Part shown: one piece after another, positions 26,144 to 34,945 of the stretch
How the letters are laid out: each line of letters opens with the position of its first letter
How positions within the stretch are numbered: the first letter of the stretch is position 1
Program-made: the position numbers and the translations under genes
Notes under the pieces: generated by a model
Databases searched by the model: none
Seen by the model: only the letters and a program-made list of their open reading frames with translations
Told to the model about the DNA's origin: nothing
DNA from: Burkholderiales bacterium
GTDB lineage: Bacteria; Pseudomonadota; Gammaproteobacteria; Burkholderiales; JABEVD01
Assembly (NCBI GenBank): GCA_019753155.1
Contig: JAIELG010000051.1
Location: 1-40,611, forward strand
DNA: 40,611 bases
Reading direction: 5' to 3'

Positions 26144-26262
26144 TTGTAAAGCTCAAGCGTCTACCAGAAACGGGGCGATTCGCTTCATGTGAAACCATGA
26201 TCGGGAAAATGTTCTATATTGCAAGATAATGGGTCCGAATCCACATTGCATGGGGGCCGACG

Positions 26263-28791
26263 TTGAACTCCACCATCATTCCCGCTTCATCCATGAATGA
26301 ATCCCTCCGTTCGGCGGAATCGCCATGGTATGCCCATGCCATGGAACAGCTGATCGAGGTGGTGCAGCAGCTATCCCTTGCCCGAGACCTCGAGACGGTG
26401 ATGCAGATCGTTCGCCATGCCGCCCGCAGGCTGACCGGCGCGGATGGGGCGACCTTCGTGCTGCGCGACGGGGACAAGTGCTTCTATGCCGATGAAGACG
26501 CCATCAGCCCGCTTTGGAAGGGGCAGCGTTTTCCGATGAGCGCCTGCATCAGCGGCTGGGTCATGCTCAACAGGCAGCCCGCGCTCATCGGGGACATCTA
26601 TGCCGACCCCAGAATCCCGGCCGACGCCTACCGTCCGACCTTCGTGAAGAGTCTCGCCATGGTGCCGATACGCACCCTCGATCCTATAGGAGCCATAGGC
26701 AACTACTGGGCCGAGCTGCATCGCCCTGCACCCGAACAGGTCAGGGTGCTCCAGGCGCTCGCCGACACCACTGCGGTTGCCATGGAAAACGTGCGCATCT
26801 ATGCCGAACTGGAGCAGCGGGTGCAACAGCGCACCTCTGAATTGCAGGCCATTCTCGACAACGTGCAGGTCGGCGTCGTTTTCGTCGTCGCAGGCCGAAT
26901 CGTCCGCGCCAATCCGAAATCCGCCGAGATGTTCCGCATTGCGGCGCCTGAAGCCATGCTGAACATGCCGCTGCAAAACCTGCTCGGCGAAAACGATGTC
27001 GAATCCGCGAGGAAGCGGCTCGCCGAAGGGCGGGTATGCGACTTCGAGGCGAAGATCGACAGACACGACCGGAGCGGATTCTGGAGCCGCCTCGTCGCCA
27101 AACCGATCGATTCCAGCAGCGAAATCTGGGTGATCGAGGACATCAGCGAAGTGAAGGCCAAGGAAAGGGCGCTCGTCGAACTGAGAATGACCGCCGAAGA
27201 AGCGACGCGGTTCAAGAGCGAATTCCTGGCCAGCATGAGCCACGAGCTTCGCACGCCGCTCAATGCCATCATCGGGTTTTCCGAAGTCCTGCGGGACGGT
27301 CTCGCAGGGGAGCTCCGTGAAAAGCAGCGGGAATACATCAGCGACATTTTCGAAAGCGGACAGCATCTGCTCTCGCTCATCAACGATGTGCTCGACCTTT
27401 CCAAGATCGAGGCAGGCAGGATGACGATGGAAGGGGAGGAGACCGACATTGCGGCGCTGCTCCACGGCAGCCTTTCGGTCATCAAGGAAAAGGCCATGGC
27501 GCATCGCATCAGATTGAACATCGATGCGCCAGCCAGTCTCGGAGAAATCCGGGTCGATCCCAGGAAATGCAAGCAGATCGTCTACAATCTGCTTTCCAAC
27601 GCGGTCAAATTCACGCCGGAAGGGGGAGAAGTCTTTCTGCGCGGGTCCGTCGTCGAAAGGGAGGAAGCCGAGGAAAGGGCGCGCATGCAGGCGCAGGTGC
27701 ATCCCGCCTTCTCTTGCGTGAACGCGGAAAAGCTGCTCGAAATCTCGGTCAGCGACACCGGCATAGGCATATCCGCTCAAGACATGGCCCGCCTTTTCCG
27801 GCCTTTCGTCCAGATCGACAGCTCGCTCTCGCGGCAATTCGAGGGAACGGGGCTGGGGCTCGCCCTGGTGCGCAAGCTTGCCGAACTGCACGGCGGAGCG
27901 GTCGCCCTGCAAAGCGTACCGGGCAAGGGAAGCACTTTCACTGTCTGGCTGCCCTACCGTTCCTTTCCGGAAGACGAGATGAAGGAAAACCGGAATTTCC
28001 GCCCCGTGGACGAAGCGAATCCGCTGGTGCTCGTCGTGGAGGACAACGACAGGGCGGCCGACCTGATCCGCCTGCAGCTCGAAAAAAACCGCTGCAGGGT
28101 CGTTCGCGCCGCTTCCGCGGAAAAATCCCTGGAAATACTGGAAGAAGCGGTTCCGGATCTCGTCACGCTCGACGTCCTCCTCCCGGGAATGGACGGATGG
28201 GAACTCCTTTCCAGGCTCAGGGCCAGCGAAAAGTATGCCCACATTCCCGTGGTCATCGTTTCCATCGTGGCGGACGGCAGGAACGGCCTTTCCCTCGGCG
28301 CATCGGAAGTGCTTCAGAAACCCGTCACCATGCTGGACATGACCGAGGCGCTTTCCCGCTTGGGCATTTCCCCTGCGAAGGCAGCGGGAGAATCCGCCAC
28401 GGTGCTCGTGATCGACGACGACCCCAATGCCGTGGAAATCGCAGCCTCTTTCCTCGATCATGCCGGCTACGGCGTGGTTCGCGCCCATGGAGGGGAAGAA
28501 GGGCTGGCGAAGGCGCTTTCCATCCTTCCCGACCTGATCGTTCTGGATCTGCTGATGCCGGAAGTCAGCGGCTTCGACGTAGTGGAAAGACTGAAACAGG
28601 AATGGAAAACGGCCGCGGTCCCCATACTCGTGCTCACTTCCAAGGTGCTGACCGACGAGGACAGGAGGTTGCTGGACGGCCATGTCCAGAAAATCATGGA
28701 GAAATCGCGATTCGACCATGGCAATTTCATCAGCGAGGTGCGCCGCGCGCTCGGCAGGAAATGGGAGAGGGGAATATGGCAAGAATCCTGA
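26263..28791 (+). CDS. Hybrid histidine kinase: GAF-PAS-HisKA-HATPase-REC-REC
   Basis: An 842-residue cytoplasmic sensor kinase without membrane segments. A GAF domain spans about 30-175 and a PAS-like domain about 190-305. The H-box FLASMSHELRTPLN has the phospho-accepting His at 327, followed by N, G1 and G2 boxes (NLLSNAVKF, DTGIGIS, GTGLGLALV). Two receiver domains follow with phospho-acceptor Asp at about 637 (LDVLLPGMDGW) and 762 (LDLLMPEVSG). It starts with TTG at 26263 behind a GGGGG; ATG at 26293 is the alternative. It overlaps the next gene by 16 bases, and a REC-HD-GYP gene follows, so the operon likely relays phosphate to c-di-GMP breakdown. Confidence 0.9.
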   Translation: MNSTIIPASSMNESLRSAESPWYAHAMEQLIEVVQQLSLARDLETVMQIVRHAARRLTGADGATFVLRDGDKCFYADEDAISPLWKGQRFPMSACISGWVMLNRQPALIGDIYADPRIPADAYRPTFVKSLAMVPIRTLDPIGAIGNYWAELHRPAPEQVRVLQALADTTAVAMENVRIYAELEQRVQQRTSELQAILDNVQVGVVFVVAGRIVRANPKSAEMFRIAAPEAMLNMPLQNLLGENDVESARKRLAEGRVCDFEAKIDRHDRSGFWSRLVAKPIDSSSEIWVIEDISEVKAKERALVELRMTAEEATRFKSEFLASMSHELRTPLNAIIGFSEVLRDGLAGELREKQREYISDIFESGQHLLSLINDVLDLSKIEAGRMTMEGEETDIAALLHGSLSVIKEKAMAHRIRLNIDAPASLGEIRVDPRKCKQIVYNLLSNAVKFTPEGGEVFLRGSVVEREEAEERARMQAQVHPAFSCVNAEKLLEISVSDTGIGISAQDMARLFRPFVQIDSSLSRQFEGTGLGLALVRKLAELHGGAVALQSVPGKGSTFTVWLPYRSFPEDEMKENRNFRPVDEANPLVLVVEDNDRAADLIRLQLEKNRCRVVRAASAEKSLEILEEAVPDLVTLDVLLPGMDGWELLSRLRASEKYAHIPVVIVSIVADGRNGLSLGASEVLQKPVTMLDMTEALSRLGISPAKAAGESATVLVIDDDPNAVEIAASFLDHAGYGVVRAHGGEEGLAKALSILPDLIVLDLLMPEVSGFDVVERLKQEWKTAAVPILVLTSKVLTDEDRRLLDGHVQKIMEKSRFDHGNFISEVRRALGRKWERGIWQES

Positions 28792-29138
28792 TTATCGAAG
28801 ACAATCCCCAGAACATGAAGCTGACCGCCTTCGTCCTGGAAACCGCGGGACACGAAACCCTTCAGGCCGCCGATGCGGCAGCCGGAATCGAGCTCGCCAG
28901 GATTCACCGCCCTGATCTCGTGCTGATGGACATCCAGCTTCCCGGCATGGACGGTCTTTCCGCCATTCGCCTGCTGAAGCAGGATGAGTCGACTGCCGAA
29001 ATGAAAATATTCGCGCTGACCGCCTTCGCCATGAAAGGGGATGAGGAAAGAATCAGGGAAGCGGGATGCGACGGCTACATCGCCAAGCCCATCCGCCATC
29101 ACGAATTCCTGAAGATCGTGAATGCCGCTCTCTCATAA
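28776..29138 (+). CDS. Single-domain response regulator (CheY/DivK-like)
   Basis: A 120-residue receiver domain only. It has the acidic pair (IIEDNPQN), the phospho-acceptor Asp in VLMDIQLPGMDG, the conserved Thr region (ALTAFAM) and Lys (YIAKPIRHHEF). It overlaps the kinase end and has GGAGAGGGG upstream. With no output domain it probably shuttles phosphate or binds a partner, as DivK-type regulators do. Confidence 0.92.
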   Translation: MARILIIEDNPQNMKLTAFVLETAGHETLQAADAAAGIELARIHRPDLVLMDIQLPGMDGLSAIRLLKQDESTAEMKIFALTAFAMKGDEERIREAGCDGYIAKPIRHHEFLKIVNAALS

Positions 29139-29150
29139 CCGGAGATTCGA

Positions 29151-30221
29151 ATGAAAACCGCTGCAGAAAAAACCATACTGATCGTCGACGACGATGCCAG
29201 GAACCGGGAATATCTGGATACCCTGCTCAAATCCGAGGGCTATGCCACGCTCCAGGCGGACAGCGGCGAAACCGCATTGGATATCGCCGGGCGGCAGCTG
29301 CCCGACCTGATCCTGCTCGACGCGATGATGCCCGGGATGGACGGCTTCGATGTCGCCGACAGGCTGAAAAGCATGGAGGCCACGAAATCCGTTCCGATCA
29401 TCATGATCACCGCGCTCATCGACCGCGATTCCAGGCTTCGCGCCCTGCATTGCGGCGTGGAGGAATTTCTCACCAAGCCCGTCGACCGGTCCGAATTGTG
29501 GATCAGGGTGCGCAACCTGCTGCGCCTCAAGGAATACAGCGATTTCCTCGCCAATTACAGCCATACGCTGGAAGAGCAGGTGAGGGAAAGGAGCAATCAG
29601 CTTGTCGAAAGCTATTTCGACACCATCTTCACCATCACCCGGGCTGCCGAATTCAGGGACGAGGAAACCGGCGCCCACATCAGGCGGATCAGCTTCTATA
29701 CGAGGGAACTGGCCTCGCATCTCGGCATGGGGAAGGAATTCGTCGATACCATCTACCATGCCAGCCCGCTTCACGATGTCGGCAAGATCGGCGTTCCAGA
29801 CCAGATCCTGCTCAAGCCAGGAAAACACGACCCTGACGAATGGAAAATCATGAAGAGCCATACCAGCCTCGGAGCCAGCATTCTCGGCATGGGCAAGAGC
29901 ACGTCCACGTCCCCCTATACGAAAATGGGAGCGGAAATCGCCCTGAATCATCACGAGAAATGGAACGGCAAGGGTTATCCGAACGGCCTCATGAAGGAGG
30001 AAATTCCTCTGCCCGCCCGAATCATGGCCATCTGCGATGTATACGATGCGCTGCGCAGCAGGCGGCCCTACAAGCCGGCATTCCCGCACGAAGAAACCGT
30101 AGCCATCATCATGGAAGGGGATGGGCGCACTTTGCCGGAAGATTTCGATCCGCAGGTGCTGGATGCCTTCGGTCGCTGCACCGGGATCTTCAACGATATA
30201 TTCGCATCGCATGCCGATTGA
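29151..30221 (+). CDS. Response regulator with HD-GYP c-di-GMP phosphodiesterase domain
   Basis: A 356-residue protein. An N-terminal receiver domain (acceptor Asp in LILLDAMMPGMDG, Lys in LTKPVDRSE) is joined by a helix to an HD-GYP domain. The metal-binding HDVGKIG is at 208-214 and HHEKWNGKGYPNG starts at 267, so the catalytic set is intact. HD-GYP enzymes hydrolyse c-di-GMP to pGpG or GMP. It lies 12 bases after the single-domain regulator and completes the operon. Activity is probably switched by phosphorylation from the hybrid kinase. Confidence 0.93.
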   Translation: MKTAAEKTILIVDDDARNREYLDTLLKSEGYATLQADSGETALDIAGRQLPDLILLDAMMPGMDGFDVADRLKSMEATKSVPIIMITALIDRDSRLRALHCGVEEFLTKPVDRSELWIRVRNLLRLKEYSDFLANYSHTLEEQVRERSNQLVESYFDTIFTITRAAEFRDEETGAHIRRISFYTRELASHLGMGKEFVDTIYHASPLHDVGKIGVPDQILLKPGKHDPDEWKIMKSHTSLGASILGMGKSTSTSPYTKMGAEIALNHHEKWNGKGYPNGLMKEEIPLPARIMAICDVYDALRSRRPYKPAFPHEETVAIIMEGDGRTLPEDFDPQVLDAFGRCTGIFNDIFASHAD

Positions 30222-30360
30222 TGGGAGCGGATTCCCTGCGCACGCTCGAAGGCGTGTGATGAAAACCATTCTTCTGTTACATGGATGCAAAATATCCGAC
30301 GACGCCCATTTTGGGAACTGCTGATGTAATCCTCCGTGGGCGCGACGGCCGATCTTCAGA

Positions 30361-31014
30361 TCATGGGTTGAGCTTGGGGTGAACGCTTGCCAATTCGGCT
30401 TGCGGGCCCAGGGTCAGCATCTGGCGGTCTGTGCAACTGGTCGACAGCATGGATTTGTGTTTTTCCGCCAGTTTGGCGACTGCGCTGAATTTGTCGGCGA
30501 GTTTGTTTTTTGCAAAATAATCTATTACAAAGTCAGGTATCAGGGTGTCGGGTTCCCATAACCCATTGAACCTGAGGGTGCTGCCGTGCTGGTTTGGCTC
30601 GATCTCCCAGTGTCCCTTGAATAGTTTGGAGTCCCCGGACAGTTGGGTAAAGGATATGCTGTCAAAAGGCTTTTCCGTATACGCCATGACGGAATGAATC
30701 CTGACATGAAAAAACAGGATTCTCTCGTCGGCCGTGCGCTCGACCTTTACTTCGTTGGCTGATTGACGATGCGTCACTGATTCGATCACGCCGGGCAGTT
30801 CTTTCGCAGCGCCATAATCAGTCAGGTAATTGTAGGCGGCGCATTTCGATAAGGACGTATCGAAACTGGCAGTGACGGTGTACACGCTTCCCTCTCTTTT
30901 TGAGTCCACCTGCAAACCAGGATAAAGATCGTCAGCCCAACTGTTGGACAGGGGTAACAGCAGGAGGAAAAGGATGAGCGTTGCCATAAGGGCTGCCTGC
31001 CAAGGAGAATTCAT
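30361..31014 (-). CDS. Exported START/SRPBCC-fold protein
   Basis: A 217-residue protein with a clear signal peptide (hydrophobic LILFLLLLPL, likely cleavage after SWA). The mature part resembles the polyketide cyclase/START fold (VTASFDTSLSKCAAYNYLTDYGAAKELPGVIES, later FKGHWEIEP and FNGLWEPD), which binds hydrophobic ligands in a central cavity. Probably periplasmic; ligand unknown. It is divergent from the MipA/OmpV gene, with 125 bases between starts. Confidence 0.75.
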   Translation of the reverse strand: MNSPWQAALMATLILFLLLLPLSNSWADDLYPGLQVDSKREGSVYTVTASFDTSLSKCAAYNYLTDYGAAKELPGVIESVTHRQSANEVKVERTADERILFFHVRIHSVMAYTEKPFDSISFTQLSGDSKLFKGHWEIEPNQHGSTLRFNGLWEPDTLIPDFVIDYFAKNKLADKFSAVAKLAEKHKSMLSTSCTDRQMLTLGPQAELASVHPKLNP

Positions 31015-31139
31015 GAAGCAATGGCGACATCATGCTCGGAATGATTCGAAAAGTATAGCCGGTCTGGTATCGGACAGACTTCAGTTTGCGTTAATGTTGG
31101 ATCGCTACACTTCATGCCAGCCATTTCCGGAGACCGATA

Positions 31140-31940
31140 GTGAACGCGCTGAAAACACTTCCCCTGCTGATCGCATCGTTATTGGCATGCCAGCTTGCTT
31201 TTGCCCAGGACGGCCTGATTTCGGATGCAAGCGAAAAGCCGGCAGACGTTTCGGGCGCAGGCGGCGACTGGAAATTCGCGCTGGGCGGCGGCATCGCTTC
31301 CACACCGCGCTACGAAGGTTCTTCCAGTAATCGTTTGCGCTTTGCCCCCTTGATCGAGGTCGAACATGGCCGTTTTTTTGCCGGAGCAGCAAGGGGCATC
31401 GGCTACAACATGTCCGATGACAAGGACATTCAATACGGGCCGCGTCTGACATTGGCGCCATACCGCAGGCAGAGCGCGGATCGGCACCTGCATGGAATGG
31501 GGGATATCGGCTATGGCGGCGAGATCGGGGGATTCGTCAATGCCCGCTTTGCTCCCTGGTATGTCACGTCTGGCATCGCAGCCGGCTCGAATGGTTCGCG
31601 TCTGGAATTGGAGGGCGGTTACGAAGCCCGCCTTTCGCAGGAAGACCGGATACGCGCAGGCCTGGAACTGAACTGGGCGGACAACAAGTACATGCAAACC
31701 TACTTTGGGGTTTCCGCTGCGCAATCGACCGCATCCGGCGGCGTGTTGGCTCCCTTCAATGCAGGTTCCGGAATCAGGAATTATGGTTTGAAGATCAACT
31801 GGACACACGCCTATTCGAAGGAATGGTTCAGCAATGCCGGAATATCCTACAAGCAACTCTCCGGCAGCGCAGCAAACAGCCCTCTCACGATGCGCCGTTC
31901 GATGAGCACCGTCAGTTTTGTCGTGGGATACAGGTTTTAG
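31140..31940 (+). CDS. MipA/OmpV-family outer-membrane protein
   Basis: A 266-residue beta-barrel protein starting at GTG, with a signal peptide (LPLLIASLLACQLAFA, cleavage before QDG). The mature chain shows MipA/OmpV features: an opening strand WKFALGGGIASTPRYEGSSSNRLRFAPLIEVEHGRFF, alternating polar/aromatic strands and a C-terminal strand ending VVGYRF with terminal Phe, as needed for BAM-dependent insertion. Members scaffold murein hydrolase complexes or serve as porin-like proteins; the exact role here is unknown. It ends four bases before the convergent repressor gene. Confidence 0.85.
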   Translation: MNALKTLPLLIASLLACQLAFAQDGLISDASEKPADVSGAGGDWKFALGGGIASTPRYEGSSSNRLRFAPLIEVEHGRFFAGAARGIGYNMSDDKDIQYGPRLTLAPYRRQSADRHLHGMGDIGYGGEIGGFVNARFAPWYVTSGIAAGSNGSRLELEGGYEARLSQEDRIRAGLELNWADNKYMQTYFGVSAAQSTASGGVLAPFNAGSGIRNYGLKINWTHAYSKEWFSNAGISYKQLSGSAANSPLTMRRSMSTVSFVVGYRF

Positions 31941-31944
31941 AACA

Positions 31945-32223
31945 TCATTTCATATAGGATCTCAGCATCCGAATGACCTGGTCGAGTTCGTCCTTGTCCG
32001 TGTCGCTACCCAATCCCAGATGTTCCCTGAAGTGTCCTTCGAGCACTTCGGCCATCAAGCCGTTGACCACCCCCCTGATCGCGGCGATCTGCTGCAGGAC
32101 GGCGGCACATTCGGATTCCTTATGCAAAGCGTTCTCCAGCGCTTCGGCCTGACCCCTTATCCGCCTGATGCGCCCGACCAGCCGCTTCTTGGTTTCGTCG
32201 ATACTGGGGTATAGTATATACAT
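31945..32223 (-). CDS. dmeR: RcnR/DmeR-type metal-responsive repressor (CsoR family)
   Basis: A 92-residue helical DUF156 repressor (KKRLVGRIRRIRGQAEALENAL, ECAAVLQQIAAIRGVVNGLMAEVLEGHFREHL). The Cys of ECA and the two His of HFREH match the RcnR-like metal set C35/H60/H64, not the CsoR C-H-C set, so Ni or Co is more likely than Cu. Start ATG 32223 gives the usual family length; an upstream ATG at 32253 would overlap dmeF. The operator at 32201-32217 falls within the first codons. It is divergent from the DmeF-type pump, as in known dmeRF operons. The gene name is inferred from this pairing. Confidence 0.85.
   Translation of the reverse strand: MYILYPSIDETKKRLVGRIRRIRGQAEALENALHKESECAAVLQQIAAIRGVVNGLMAEVLEGHFREHLGLGSDTDKDELDQVIRMLRSYMK
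32201..32217. promoter_or_regulatory. RcnR/DmeR-type operator
   Basis: ATACTGGGGTATAGTAT: a 5-bp dyad ATACT/AGTAT around a G-run, matching the RcnR pattern TACT-G-tract-AGTA with the same 7-base spacing (TACT-N7-AGTA). TATAGT and TAGTAT inside it could act as the dmeF -10 box. Repressor binding would block the dmeF promoter and its own start region. Confidence 0.7.
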
Positions 32224-32246
32224 TCGGGCCAAGGGGAACATCATCC

Positions 32247-33227
32247 ATGTCATACGCGATCGCTGCTGAAAACTGGAAGCATAACCATGTCTTCGATTCG
32301 GGCAACCCTCTTGCGGAAAAGAATACCTTGCGGGTGGTCGTGCTGACTGCGGCGATGATGGTTGCCGAGATAGTCTGCGGCTGGATGTTCAATTCGATGG
32401 CATTGCTCGCAGATGGCTGGCACATGAGCTCGCATGCCGTCGCATTGGGACTTTCCGTGCTGGCCTATGCTTATGCGAGGAAATTCGCCCAGGATCCGAG
32501 ATTCGCATTCGGCACCTGGAAGATCGAGATACTGGGGGGATATACCAGTTCGCTGTTCCTGGTAGGGGTGGCCGTATTCATGTTCTACGAATCGCTGACC
32601 AGGCTGTTCCATCCGTCTCCCATTCTTTTCGATCAGGCTATACCTGTCGCGGTGCTCGGCCTGATCGTCAATCTCGTCTGCGCATGGCTGCTCAAGGATG
32701 GTCATCATGAGCATGACGAGCATCACGATCACCATCATCACGATCTCAATTTGCGTTCGGCATACATGCATGTTGTCGCGGATGCCGCCACTTCGGTCCT
32801 GGCGATATCGGCGCTCATCGGCGGGAAAATATGGGGTGCAAACTGGCTCGACCCTGTCATGGGAATTTCAGGAGGGGTGCTGGTGCTGGTCTGGGCGAAT
32901 GGCCTGCTGCGGGACACCGGGCGCGTGCTGCTGGATGCGGAAATGAACGCCCCGGTCGTTGCGGAAATCCGCGATGTCATCAGGGAAAGCCCCGTCGCGG
33001 CAGAAATTTGCGATCTTCATGTGTGGCGCGTGGCCAAGGGAAAATATGCATGCGTCCTGAGTCTTGTCACGCCGCATGAGGTTTCCCCGGATTATTTCCG
33101 GGAGCGATTGGGCATCCACGATGAACTGGTCCATGTCACGGTCGAGATCAACAGGTCGAACCATTGCGCCATGATTCGTACAAGCCCGACAATTGATCCC
33201 GAACCGAATCCAGCAGCAGCTTGCTGA
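32247..33227 (+). CDS. dmeF: DmeF-type cation diffusion facilitator (Co/Ni/Cd/Zn efflux)
   Basis: A 326-residue CDF antiporter with about six membrane segments. The N-terminus HNHVFDSGNPLAEKNTLRVVVLTAAMMVAEI is characteristic of DmeF. Metal-site motifs are present in TM2 (LADGWHMSSHA) and TM5 (HVVADAATS), and a His-rich loop (HHEHDEHHDHHHHD) lies between TM4 and TM5. DmeF exports divalent metals, chiefly Co and Ni, from cytosol to periplasm. The gene is divergent from the RcnR-like repressor with the operator between them. Its last 80 bases overlap the end of the convergent TetR gene. Confidence 0.9.
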   Translation: MSYAIAAENWKHNHVFDSGNPLAEKNTLRVVVLTAAMMVAEIVCGWMFNSMALLADGWHMSSHAVALGLSVLAYAYARKFAQDPRFAFGTWKIEILGGYTSSLFLVGVAVFMFYESLTRLFHPSPILFDQAIPVAVLGLIVNLVCAWLLKDGHHEHDEHHDHHHHDLNLRSAYMHVVADAATSVLAISALIGGKIWGANWLDPVMGISGGVLVLVWANGLLRDTGRVLLDAEMNAPVVAEIRDVIRESPVAAEICDLHVWRVAKGKYACVLSLVTPHEVSPDYFRERLGIHDELVHVTVEINRSNHCAMIRTSPTIDPEPNPAAAC

Positions 33228-33750
33228 GTTCCGGATCGCTCATCGCGCGCGCAATGAGCATGCCCCCTGCCATGCCGGAGATGAGCGTCATGGCCTGGGC
33301 GAGGCGGGTTGCGTCGTCATCGGCAGGCATTCGAGCTGCGATTGTGGCCAAATTCGATTTCAGCGATTCCGTAAAAGCGCTTCGAACAGGTTCAGATTGC
33401 CTGCCGAGTTCTGTTGCGAGCGCGGGGAGCACGCACCCGCGGCTGCAATCGTCGCGATGCTCGGGACTCAGGTAAGAATCGAGCATCGCTTTGACCGCTT
33501 CTCCGTGCGGCGCCGCCTCGGCTGCCTCCATCAGCCGGGATAGGCTTTCCTTCGCGGCAAGGACTGCCGCTTCCGCTACAAGCGCATCCCTGTCCCTGAA
33601 GTGCGCATAGAATCCTCCATGGGTCAGGCCGAGCCGGGACATCAGGTCGGCAATGCCTATCCCTTGCAATCCCTTGCTTCTGAATTCTCTGGCGGCAGTT
33701 TCCACGATGCGCTCATGTGTTTCTGCCTTCCGTTCGGACGGATATCGCAT
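33148..33750 (-). CDS. TetR-family regulator
   Basis: A 200-residue TetR-type repressor. The N-terminal HTH is ETHERIVETAAREFRSKGLQGIGIADLMSRLGLTHGGFYAHFRDRDALV. The rest is a helical ligand domain with a conserved-looking CSRGC motif, as in a subgroup resembling AcrR/YxaF-type regulators. It has its own promoter with an overlapping palindrome (33775-33813). Upstream on the same strand are the SRPBCC and AhpD-like genes, which may be targets. Its 3' end overlaps dmeF by 80 bases on the opposite strand, so convergent transcripts overlap. Confidence 0.9.
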   Translation of the reverse strand: MRYPSERKAETHERIVETAAREFRSKGLQGIGIADLMSRLGLTHGGFYAHFRDRDALVAEAAVLAAKESLSRLMEAAEAAPHGEAVKAMLDSYLSPEHRDDCSRGCVLPALATELGRQSEPVRSAFTESLKSNLATIAARMPADDDATRLAQAMTLISGMAGGMLIARAMSDPELSKLLLDSVRDQLSGLYESWRNGSTC

Positions 33751-33774
33751 TGCGTGCGTCGGTGATTCGTGGTT

Positions 33775-33813
33775 ATGATTATCATCATATTATTTTGGCC
33801 CGGTAATTGTCAA
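33775..33813 (-). promoter_or_regulatory. Promoter and likely operator of the TetR gene
   Basis: On the minus strand TTGACA (33813-33808) is followed after 18 bases by TATGAT (33789-33784). The palindrome ATGATTATCAT (33775-33785) overlaps the -10 box and the predicted start site, a layout typical of autorepression. The -35 box overlaps the SRPBCC stop codon. Confidence 0.6.
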
Positions 33814-34307
33814 CCTGACGAGTGCATACCCAGAATGATGCCGTTTTTGCCGATGCGTTTTCCGGTGCGGCAGTGCGCATCAAGCCCATTCAGGACATCT
33901 CCGAGCATTTTTTTCATCATGGGTTTCATCATGACAGGCCCCATGATTTTCCCCAGCACCCCCCATTTCATTTCGAATTCTCCGCGCAGATTCAGGCGTG
34001 TAGTGTTCGTGCCGGCCTCTTCGAGGTCGAACCGGAAAACCGCTTTCCTGACAGGCATGGTGCCGTCCCGCAGTGCGACGGTCATGGAGCGTCCTTCATG
34101 CCACCCGGTGATTTCTTCTTCCACATGCCCTTTGCCGTCGTAAAACGTGCAGGTTCTTTTTGCTCCAAGGCCGCATTGCCTGCTGCCGATCAGCGCCGAT
34201 TTTTCCACTACAGGGTGGAAGATATGGACGTTGCCGAAGTCGGACAATTTCTCCCACACCAGTGACCTGGGGGCGCTCAATACTTTCTCGATTTCAATGA
34301 TGGTCAT
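33810..34307 (-). CDS. Cytoplasmic SRPBCC-fold protein
   Basis: A 165-residue polyketide-cyclase-like protein without a signal peptide (IEIEKVLSAPRSLVWEKLSDFGNVHIFHPVVEKSAL; CTFYDGKGHVEEEITGWHEGRSMTV). The fold makes a cavity for hydrophobic ligands; the substrate is unknown. It lies 30 bases after the AhpD-like gene on the same strand and before the TetR gene, so it is probably co-transcribed and possibly under TetR or AraC control. Confidence 0.8.
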   Translation of the reverse strand: MTIIEIEKVLSAPRSLVWEKLSDFGNVHIFHPVVEKSALIGSRQCGLGAKRTCTFYDGKGHVEEEITGWHEGRSMTVALRDGTMPVRKAVFRFDLEEAGTNTTRLNLRGEFEMKWGVLGKIMGPVMMKPMMKKMLGDVLNGLDAHCRTGKRIGKNGIILGMHSSG

Positions 34308-34337
34308 GATTCATCCTTGCGTTCGGGAGCTTTGCGG

Positions 34338-34877
34338 TCAAAGCATTCCCAGAAGTTCCTTGTTGGGTTCGGGGCGGGTCAGATGGTTGATGTAATTCGA
34401 CAGCGTCTTGATCGACACGACCAGGATCACTTCGAATATCTGTTGCCTGGTGAATCCCGCATCCAGAAAGGCTTTTACTTCGGATTCGGACGGGCGGCCG
34501 CGATTCTTCGTGACCGATCTGGCGAATGCGGCCAATGCGCGGTCTTTCGGATCGTCGATTTCTGCATTCAAACTCAGAGCCGTCAGCGTCTGCGCATTTG
34601 CCTGCTTCATCTTGCCCATGGCACGATGCGCGATCGTGCAGAAATCGCAGACATTTTCAACGCTGACCGCCAGCAGCGCGACCTGCTGTTGGGCAGGCGT
34701 CAGCGATGTTTTGGAAACCAGATCGTTGAGCGCGAGGTAAGCCTCGATCGTGGTCGGTGCTTCGGCCATGTAGCCGAACAGGTTGGGGAAAAAGCCATAA
34801 TTTTTCTGAATTCCGATCAGCAGCTCTTTTGTCTGCCCGGATGTGTTCTCCGGGGTGTGAAATGTAAAGTCGGTCAT
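34338..34877 (-). CDS. Carboxymuconolactone decarboxylase-family (AhpD-like) protein
   Basis: A 179-residue all-helical protein with the AhpD-type redox motif ENVCDFCTIAHR (CxxC followed by His), also found in peroxidase-related proteins. Such proteins reduce alkyl hydroperoxides or support peroxidase partners. CMD-type ring decarboxylases lack this CxxC motif, so a redox role is more likely. It is the first gene of the minus-strand cluster and is divergent from the AraC-type regulator, separated by 68 bases with a palindrome. Confidence 0.88.
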   Translation of the reverse strand: MTDFTFHTPENTSGQTKELLIGIQKNYGFFPNLFGYMAEAPTTIEAYLALNDLVSKTSLTPAQQQVALLAVSVENVCDFCTIAHRAMGKMKQANAQTLTALSLNAEIDDPKDRALAAFARSVTKNRGRPSESEVKAFLDAGFTRQQIFEVILVVSIKTLSNYINHLTRPEPNKELLGML

Positions 34878-34902
34878 GATGCGTTTCCTTTCAGGCGATG
34901 AT

Positions 34903-34938
34903 TTGTCGAATTGACAAGCGCATTCTAGCCGCTAAAAT
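34903..34938 (+). promoter_or_regulatory. Promoter of the AraC-type gene with overlapping palindrome
   Basis: TTGACA (34911-34916), 16 bases, TAAAAT (34933-34938). The dyad TTGTC-N5-GACAA (34903-34917) covers the -35 box and lies between the divergent genes, so a regulator bound here could affect both. The start of transcription would fall within one or two bases of the ATG at 34946, suggesting a leaderless message. Confidence 0.55.
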
Positions 34939-34945
34939 ATGAACT

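Noticed and set aside
26371-28782. Minus-strand open frame of 803 codons opposite the hybrid kinase
   Set aside because: Shadow of the kinase gene; no domain is recognisable in it.
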